NCBI RefSeq assembly: GCF_007829885.1
Contig: NZ_VIWW01000001.1
Coordinates: 3,596,001 to 3,660,000, forward strand
DNA length: 64,000 bases
From: Streptomyces brevispora
GTDB lineage: Bacteria > Actinomycetota > Actinomycetes > Streptomycetales > Streptomycetaceae
Direction: 5' to 3'
Part shown: in pieces, positions 59,500 to 64,000 of the stretch
Position numbering within the stretch: the first letter of the stretch is position 1
How the letters are laid out: every line of letters starts with the position of its first letter
Notes under the pieces: model-generated
What the model was told of the DNA's origin: nothing
The model's database searches: none
Seen by the model: only the letters and a program-made list of their open reading frames with translations
Translations under genes and position numbers: made by a program

Positions 59500-60828
59500 A
59501 TGCTGAGTGACGTGACCCAGACAACCGAGACTCCCGCCCGGGACGCCCGCCGGCGGACCGCCCCCGAGGCGCGGCGCCGGCCAGGTATCCACCGCGCCTG
59601 GATCGTCGCCGCCGTCACCTTCGTGACGATCATCGGCGGCGCGGCCTTCAACTCCCTTCCCGGGCTGCTCATCGACCCCCTGAACACGGAGTTCGGCTGG
59701 TCGCGCGGGGAGATCGGTCTCGCGGTCTCCATCGACATGGCGCTGTACGGGCTCACCGCGCCGTTCGCCGCCGCGCTGATGGACCGGTTCGGCATCCGCC
59801 GGGTCGTGGTCGTCGCGCTCAGCGCGGTCGCCGCCGGGGCGCTGGCCAGTGTCTGGATGACGGCCGCCTGGCAGTTGATGCTCTATTGGGGGCTGCTCGT
59901 CGGCCTCGGCACCGGTTCGATGGCGATGGCCTTCTCCGCGACGGTGACCAACCGCTGGTTCGCCGCCCGGCGGGGCCTGGTCACCGGCGTCCTCACCGCG
60001 GCCGGCGCCTCCGGTCAGCTGGTGTTCCTCCCGCTCTGCGCCTGGATCGTCGACAGGCACGGCTGGCGCCCGGCCTCGGTGACCGTCGCGCTCGCCGCCC
60101 TGGCCGTCGTCCCGTTCGTCTGGCTCCTGATGCGCGACCACCCGGCCGACGTGGGCCTGGCGCCGTACGGCGGGGAGTACGTGGAGAAGCCCGCGCCCGC
60201 GCGGGGTGTGGCGAGCCGGACCGTACGCGTGCTGTTCGACGCCGCCCGCACCGGACCGTTCTGGCTGCTGGCGGGGTCCTTCGCGATCTGCGGAGCCTCG
60301 ACCAACGGCCTGATCCGCACCCACTTCGTGCCCTCGGCGCACGACCACCACATGCCCATCACCGCCGCGGCCTCGCTGCTGGCCGTCATCGGGATCTTCG
60401 ACATCATCGGTACGGTCTTCTCGGGCTGGCTCACCGACCGCTTCGACGCCCGCCGCCTGCTGGCCGTCTACTACGCGCTGCGCGGGGTCTCGCTGCTGTT
60501 CCTGCCGATCCTGCTGCAGCCCACCGTGGAGCCGCCGATGGTCTTCTTCATCGTGTTCTACGGACTGGACTGGGTCGCCACGGTTCCGCCGACCCTGGCC
60601 CTGTGCCGCGAGCAGTACGGCGAGGACAGCGCGATCGTCTTCGGCTGGGTCCTGGCCTCCCACCAGGTGGGTGCGGCGATGGTGGCGTTCCTGGGCGGGG
60701 TGGCGCGCGACCACTTCGGCTCGTACAACGTGGTCTGGTACGCGGCGGGGGCACTGTGCGCGGTGGCGGCGCTGATGGCGCTGATGATCAGGCGGGTCCG
60801 GGGGCCGGTGGACACCGTCACCACGTGA
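59500..60828 (+). CDS. MFS transporter (oxalate/formate-antiporter-like)
   Basis: A 442-residue membrane protein from ATG 59500; AGGAGGGGGG lies upstream. Twelve helices; RAWIVAAVTFVTIIGGAAFNSLPGLLIDPLNTEFGWSRGEIGLAVS is typical of the OFA/monocarboxylate-type MFS group. A loop between helices 6 and 7 carries APARGVASRTVRVLFDAARTGPF. Likely exchanges or imports an organic acid. Convergent with the flavin reductase gene. Confidence 0.9.
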   Translation: MLSDVTQTTETPARDARRRTAPEARRRPGIHRAWIVAAVTFVTIIGGAAFNSLPGLLIDPLNTEFGWSRGEIGLAVSIDMALYGLTAPFAAALMDRFGIRRVVVVALSAVAAGALASVWMTAAWQLMLYWGLLVGLGTGSMAMAFSATVTNRWFAARRGLVTGVLTAAGASGQLVFLPLCAWIVDRHGWRPASVTVALAALAVVPFVWLLMRDHPADVGLAPYGGEYVEKPAPARGVASRTVRVLFDAARTGPFWLLAGSFAICGASTNGLIRTHFVPSAHDHHMPITAAASLLAVIGIFDIIGTVFSGWLTDRFDARRLLAVYYALRGVSLLFLPILLQPTVEPPMVFFIVFYGLDWVATVPPTLALCREQYGEDSAIVFGWVLASHQVGAAMVAFLGGVARDHFGSYNVVWYAAGALCAVAALMALMIRRVRGPVDTVTT

Positions 60829-60852
60829 GCGTGAGCCCGGCCCCGTCGCCGC

Positions 60853-61488
60853 TCAGCGGCTGAAGCGCCCGAACGCCCCCTGGTGGAACAGCAGCGGACC
60901 GCTCCCGTCCCCGTCCTCGTCCGTCGCCGCCCCCAGGGCCTCCACCCGGCCGACCACGATCAGGTGGTCGCCGCCGGTGTGGACGGCCTGGATGCGGCAG
61001 TTGACCCAGGCGGGCACGGAGTCCAGCAGCGGCGACCCGGTCGCGGGCGCGGGGGTGTGGGCCACCCCGGCGAACTTGTCGGCCCCGCTGACCGCGAACG
61101 ACCGGCACAGCGCACCCTGTTGCGCCCCCAGGATGTTGACGCAGAAGGCCCCGGCGCGGGCGATGCGCGGCCAGGTCGTCGACGTACGGGCGACCATGAA
61201 CGTGACCAGCGGCGGGTCCAGCGAGAGCGAGGCGAACGACTGGCAGGCGAAGCCGGCCGGACCGGCCGCGTCGCCCGGGTCGTGCGCGGTGACGATGGTG
61301 ACCCCGCTGGCGAAGTGCCCGAGCACCCGGCGGAATTCGCCCGGATCGACGGGCAGCCGCTCGTCGTCGGCGACGGCTCGCAGAGTCGGGCGCGGCAGCG
61401 GATCGACCGGCACCGGAGCGGCGGCCGTCGCGGCGCCGACGGACCTGAGGTAGCGGACGGCGGTTGCGGCCATGCCTGCGTGTCCCAT
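60853..61488 (-). CDS. Flavin reductase (HpaC/HsaB-like) family protein
   Basis: About 211 residues from ATG 61488, which has AAGGG upstream; ATG 61473 is an alternative. FMN-binding flavin reductase-like fold: FRRVLGHFASGVTIVTAHD, FACQSFASLSLDPPLVTFMVARTSTTWPRI, FCVNILGAQQGALCRSFAVSGADKFAGV, HLIVVGRVEALG. This family supplies FADH2/FMNH2 to two-component aromatic or steroid hydroxylases. No oxygenase gene is adjacent. The 17-bp operator lies just upstream. Confidence 0.88.
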   Translation of the reverse strand: MGHAGMAATAVRYLRSVGAATAAAPVPVDPLPRPTLRAVADDERLPVDPGEFRRVLGHFASGVTIVTAHDPGDAAGPAGFACQSFASLSLDPPLVTFMVARTSTTWPRIARAGAFCVNILGAQQGALCRSFAVSGADKFAGVAHTPAPATGSPLLDSVPAWVNCRIQAVHTGGDHLIVVGRVEALGAATDEDGDGSGPLLFHQGAFGRFSR

Positions 61489-61503
61489 CACCCTTCGATT
61501 AGA

Positions 61504-61520
61504 GCTGACGGCACGTCAGA
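61504..61520. promoter_or_regulatory. 17-bp operator copy 4 (flavin reductase promoter)
   Basis: GCTGACGGCACGTCAGA, 15 of 17 matches to the consensus of the 38.8-, 38.9- and 44.5-kb sites, is located 16 bp upstream of the start. Confidence 0.6.
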
Positions 61521-61622
61521 TGGGAAGGGTGAGGGGAGTGCGCTTCGGATTGTCCGGCCCGTACCGCCGGGCGCCGCCGCAAACCGGTGGCGCGGCGTGG
61601 GGGGGCTCGTTACTCTCAAACT

Positions 61623-61635
61623 AGACGGGTCGTCT
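61623..61635. promoter_or_regulatory. Palindrome upstream of SDR gene
   Basis: AGACGGGTCGTCT, a 13-bp inverted repeat, resembles TetR-type operators and lies 133 bp upstream of the SDR gene start. It differs from the 17-bp operator. Confidence 0.45.
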
Positions 61636-61767
61636 CGTCTCGTTGCGTGATGTTTCGTTTCGTTTCTTGAGGTCCGGCCGTGTCCCGACCGACAAGCGCT
61701 GGAAGCGGAGAGCGAAGAGCTGAGCGCCGCGGACCACGGTGCTCATCAGGACGAAGGAGTGGGAATC

Positions 61768-62589
61768 GTGCCGAGTACCAGGACCTGGTTCATCACCGGG
61801 GCCTCCCGCGGTCTGGGCCGTGCGTTCGCCGAGGCCGCGCTGTCCGCCGGGGACCGCGTCGTGGCGGCCGCGCGGAACGTGGAGCCGCTCGCCGACCTGA
61901 CGGAGAAGCACCCGGACACTCTGCTGCCGCTGGCCCTCGACGTCTCCGACCGCCGGGCCGTGTTCGAGACGGTTGAGCGGGCGGCTGCGGCGTTCGGCGG
62001 CCTCGACATCGTGGTCAACAACGCGGGCGGAATGCTGTACGGGATGGTGGAGGAGGCCACGGAGAAGCAGATCCGGGACCACCTCGACGTCAACTTCTTC
62101 GGTGCCGTCTGGGTGTCCCAGGCCGTGCTGCCGCACCTGCGTGCGCGGGGATCCGGGCGTCTGCTCCAGGTCACGTCGATGGGTGCCGGCGGCGGCATGG
62201 CCTCCGTCGGGTTCTACGGGGCCGGGAAGTCGGCGCTCGACTCGGTGAGCGAGGCGCTGGCCATGGAGGTCGCGCAGTTCGGGGTCAAGGTCACCATCGT
62301 GCAGATGGGCGGCTACGCCACGGGACTGTTCACGGCAGGCACCACGGAGACGGCGCCCGCTCCCGCCTACGCCGGACTGCGTGCCGAGCTGGAGGAGATG
62401 TGGGGCGACGAGGCCGGCCCGGAGGCGAGCACGGCGGCCCCCGCGATCATGAAGCTGGTCGGCCTGCCGGACCCGCCGCGGCGCCTGATCCTCGGTGACA
62501 GGTCGTTCGACCACGTCCTGGAGATGGACCGGGCCCGCGCGGAGCAGTACCGGGCCTCGGAGTCGCTCAGCCGGATGGCGCCGGGGTGA
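61768..62589 (+). CDS. Short-chain dehydrogenase/reductase
   Basis: A 273-residue SDR; GTG 61768 has GAAGGAG eight bases upstream. TWFITGASRGLGRAFAEAAL (T-G-x-x-x-G-x-G), VVNNAGGMLYG (N-N-A-G), Ser in LQVTSMGA, and Y-x-x-x-K in FYGAGKSAL. The long C-terminal half suits a carbonyl reductase; substrate unknown. Confidence 0.93.
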   Translation: MPSTRTWFITGASRGLGRAFAEAALSAGDRVVAAARNVEPLADLTEKHPDTLLPLALDVSDRRAVFETVERAAAAFGGLDIVVNNAGGMLYGMVEEATEKQIRDHLDVNFFGAVWVSQAVLPHLRARGSGRLLQVTSMGAGGGMASVGFYGAGKSALDSVSEALAMEVAQFGVKVTIVQMGGYATGLFTAGTTETAPAPAYAGLRAELEEMWGDEAGPEASTAAPAIMKLVGLPDPPRRLILGDRSFDHVLEMDRARAEQYRASESLSRMAPG

Positions 62590-62643
62590 GAACGCAGGAG
62601 AGGCGGCGCCGGTCTCCGCCGCCTCACCGGGGTTGCCGGACCG

Positions 62644-62780
62644 GGGCGTCACCTCCGGGCTCGCTGTAGAGCGGCGTCTCCGGGCCCCGGACCAGGGCGT
62701 CGCCTCCGAGCCCGCTGTAGGGCGGCGTCTCCGGGCCCCGTCGCAGGGCGTCGCCTCCGGCCCGGCCGTGGGGCGACGCC
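62644..62780. repeat. 51-bp imperfect tandem repeats
   Basis: About 2.7 copies of a 51-bp unit starting GGGCGTC(A/G)CCTCCG and containing GCGGCGTCTCCGGGCCCC lie between the convergent SDR and hydratase genes. The pattern of GGGCGTC/GACGCC can form hairpins and may serve as a terminator for both genes. Confidence 0.75.
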
Positions 62781-62813
62781 CTCAGGCCGGTTCGTCCGGA
62801 TCCCCGAGACGCC

Positions 62814-63662
62814 CTAGATTCCCCGGTACTTCGGCGCCCGCCGCTCCACGAAGCTCGCCACGCCCTCGTTGGCGTCCTGGGTCGTCATGTTGATCTCCTG
62901 GGCCATCGCCTCGGCGGCGAACGCCGTGGCCCGGTCGGCGTCCAGCGAGGCGTTGACCAGCTGCTTGGTGAGGGTGATCGAGCGGGTGGGCCCCTCGGCC
63001 AGCCGCTGGGCCCACACCCGAGCCGTCGCCGCCAGCTCCTCGTCCGGAACGGTCCGGTTGACGAGCCCCAGCCGCTCCGCGTCCCGCGCCGGGAGCGAGT
63101 CGCCGAAGAACATCAGCTCCTTGGCGCGCTGCGGCCCGATCAGCCGGGGCAGCAGGTACGCGCCACCGCCGTCCGGAACCAGTCCGCGGCGCACGAACAC
63201 CTCGATGAACTTGGCCGATTCGGCGGCCAGCACCAGGTCGCAGGCGAACGCGAGATGGGCGCCGATTCCGGCCGCGGTGCCGTTGACCGCCGCGATGACG
63301 GGCTTCTCGCAGTCCAGGACGGCGGCGATCAGGCGTTGCGCGCCGAGCCGGATCGTGCGGGCGACATCGCCCGGCACCCGGTCGCCGGTCGCCGGGGCGC
63401 CCCGCAGGTCGGCGCCGGCGCAGAAGCCGCGGCCGGTGGCGGTCAGGACGACGGCCCGGATCCCGGGGTCGGCGGAGGCCTCGGCGAGCAGCGCGATGAT
63501 GCGTTCGCGCTGGTCCCAGGTGACGGCGTTCATCGCCTCGGGGCGGTTGAGGGTGATCCACGAGACGCCGTTGTCAGTGGCGTGGAGTATCAATGATTCA
63601 GGCGATCCGGACGGGTCGTGCCGGCCGGTGCGGTCGGCGGTGTCTTCGGGGGAGGACGGCAT
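62814..63662 (-). CDS. Enoyl-CoA hydratase/isomerase
   Basis: A 282-residue crotonase from ATG 63662. ITLNRPEAMNAVTWDQRERI, FCAGADLRG (first oxyanion Ala/Gly), KPVIAAVNGTAAGIGAHLAFACDLVLAAESAKFIEVFVRRGLVPDGGGAYLLPRLIGPQRAKELMFFGD (second oxyanion Gly, and a DGG in place of the second Glu position of active hydratases). Its end FVERRAPKYRG is standard. Likely acts as hydratase or isomerase on acyl-CoA esters, in an operon with the adjacent CoA ligase. Confidence 0.93.
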   Translation of the reverse strand: MPSSPEDTADRTGRHDPSGSPESLILHATDNGVSWITLNRPEAMNAVTWDQRERIIALLAEASADPGIRAVVLTATGRGFCAGADLRGAPATGDRVPGDVARTIRLGAQRLIAAVLDCEKPVIAAVNGTAAGIGAHLAFACDLVLAAESAKFIEVFVRRGLVPDGGGAYLLPRLIGPQRAKELMFFGDSLPARDAERLGLVNRTVPDEELAATARVWAQRLAEGPTRSITLTKQLVNASLDADRATAFAAEAMAQEINMTTQDANEGVASFVERRAPKYRGI

Positions 63663-63717
63663 GAAGCAGCTCCTGAGCAGGTGGTGGCGGGGCGGACGGG
63701 GGGCCGGCGGGGGCCGG

Positions 63718-64000
63718 TCAGCGGCAGACGGCGAGCGCGTCCAGCGCCACCGCGCCCTGCCCGCGTCCCAGCACCATGAGCGGGTTGATGTCCAGTTCGC
63801 AGAGGTCGTCGCCCAGTTCCAGCGCCATCCGCTGCACCCGCAGCACCACTTCGACGAGCGCGTCCACGTCCACCGGCGGACCGCCGCGCACCCCTTCCAG
63901 CAGAGCCCGGCCGCGCAGCTCGCCGAGCATCGCCCGCGCCTGGTCCTCGCCGAACGGCGGCACTCGCACCGCCGCGTCGTGCAGCACCTCGACCAGTACG
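63718..64000 (-). CDS. ATP-grasp acyl-CoA synthetase (ADP-forming type), C-terminal end
   Basis: The frame is open to the right window edge, so the 5' part of the gene is missing. The visible ~94 residues contain RVPPFGEDQARAMLGELRGRALLEGVRGGPPVDVDALVEVVLRVQRMA and CELDINPLMVLGRGQGAVALDALAV, which match the ATP-grasp C-terminus of acetate-CoA ligase/Pat-like proteins (E-L-D-I-N-P-L). It would lie upstream of the enoyl-CoA hydratase gene in the same operon. Confidence 0.85.
   Translation of the reverse strand, partial: VLVEVLHDAAVRVPPFGEDQARAMLGELRGRALLEGVRGGPPVDVDALVEVVLRVQRMALELGDDLCELDINPLMVLGRGQGAVALDALAVCR

Noticed and set aside
58785..59510. Plus-strand 241-codon frame upstream of the second MFS gene
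   Set aside because: Strongly Arg/Gly-biased, no ribosome site or motif; looks like a shadow of opposite-strand sequence.

Overview
The window is high-GC actinobacterial DNA from a Streptomyces-type chromosome. Evidence: strong third-position GC bias, many GTG starts, GTGA/ATGA gene overlaps, a DmdR1/DtxR iron repressor, a DUF397 gene, and a ten-gene gvp cluster in the Streptomyces order O-A-F-G-Y-Z-J-L-S-K. Most of it looks like conserved core chromosome, interrupted by one clear mobile element. LAYOUT. 1-6.9 kb: the end of an enoyl-CoA hydratase with an overlapping TetR regulator, a GNAT acetyltransferase, a lipoprotein, a winged-helix-like protein, an aldo/keto reductase, a fused/decayed DUF397 locus and a conserved Cys-motif protein. 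6873-13025: a Tn7-like transposon of about 6.15 kb with 16-bp perfect terminal inverted repeats, internal TnsB-type repeat sites and a 5-bp GGGGG target duplication. It carries tnsA, a frameshifted tnsB, tnsC, two different tniQ genes and a HAD-hydrolase cargo gene. It sits in the last codons of the conserved Cys-motif gene, and removing it restores that gene's original stop. 13-36.8 kb: housekeeping and regulatory genes: VOC protein, secreted crystallin-like protein, PPOX flavoprotein, citrate synthase and pdxH (divergent), PAS/GAF sensor, SIS protein, dmdR1, alpha/beta hydrolase, ABC exporter pair, primase/polymerase-domain protein, XRE/TPR regulator, Gln-rich membrane protein, substrate-binding lipoprotein, purU, an ECF sigma/anti-sigma pair, a STAS protein and an EF-hand protein. 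37.3-48.1 kb: a CoA-ester catabolic region (acyl-CoA ligase, amidohydrolase, three acyl-CoA dehydrogenases, cyclase, SDR, zinc alcohol dehydrogenase) with an ATPase-fold anti-sigma-like gene inside it. 48.2-55.9 kb: small stress-type proteins (PRC-barrel, hydrophobic peptide, CsbD), the gvp operon and an Asp23 protein. 55.9-64 kb: GlxA-type regulator divergent from an MFS transporter, a DUF2809 protein, a second MFS transporter, flavin reductase, SDR, enoyl-CoA hydratase and the end of an ATP-grasp CoA ligase. HOW IT WORKS TOGETHER. A 17-bp palindrome, consensus TCTGACGGNCCGTCAGA, occurs twice between the ligase and the amidohydrolase, once between the cyclase and the SDR, and once before the flavin reductase. 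This suggests one TetR-type regulator controls a dispersed CoA-ester/aromatic catabolic regulon. Several intergenic regions hold large inverted or tandem repeats, the largest being a nested palindrome of about 430 bp between convergent genes at 36.8-37.3 kb. No tRNA, rRNA or CRISPR array was recognised.
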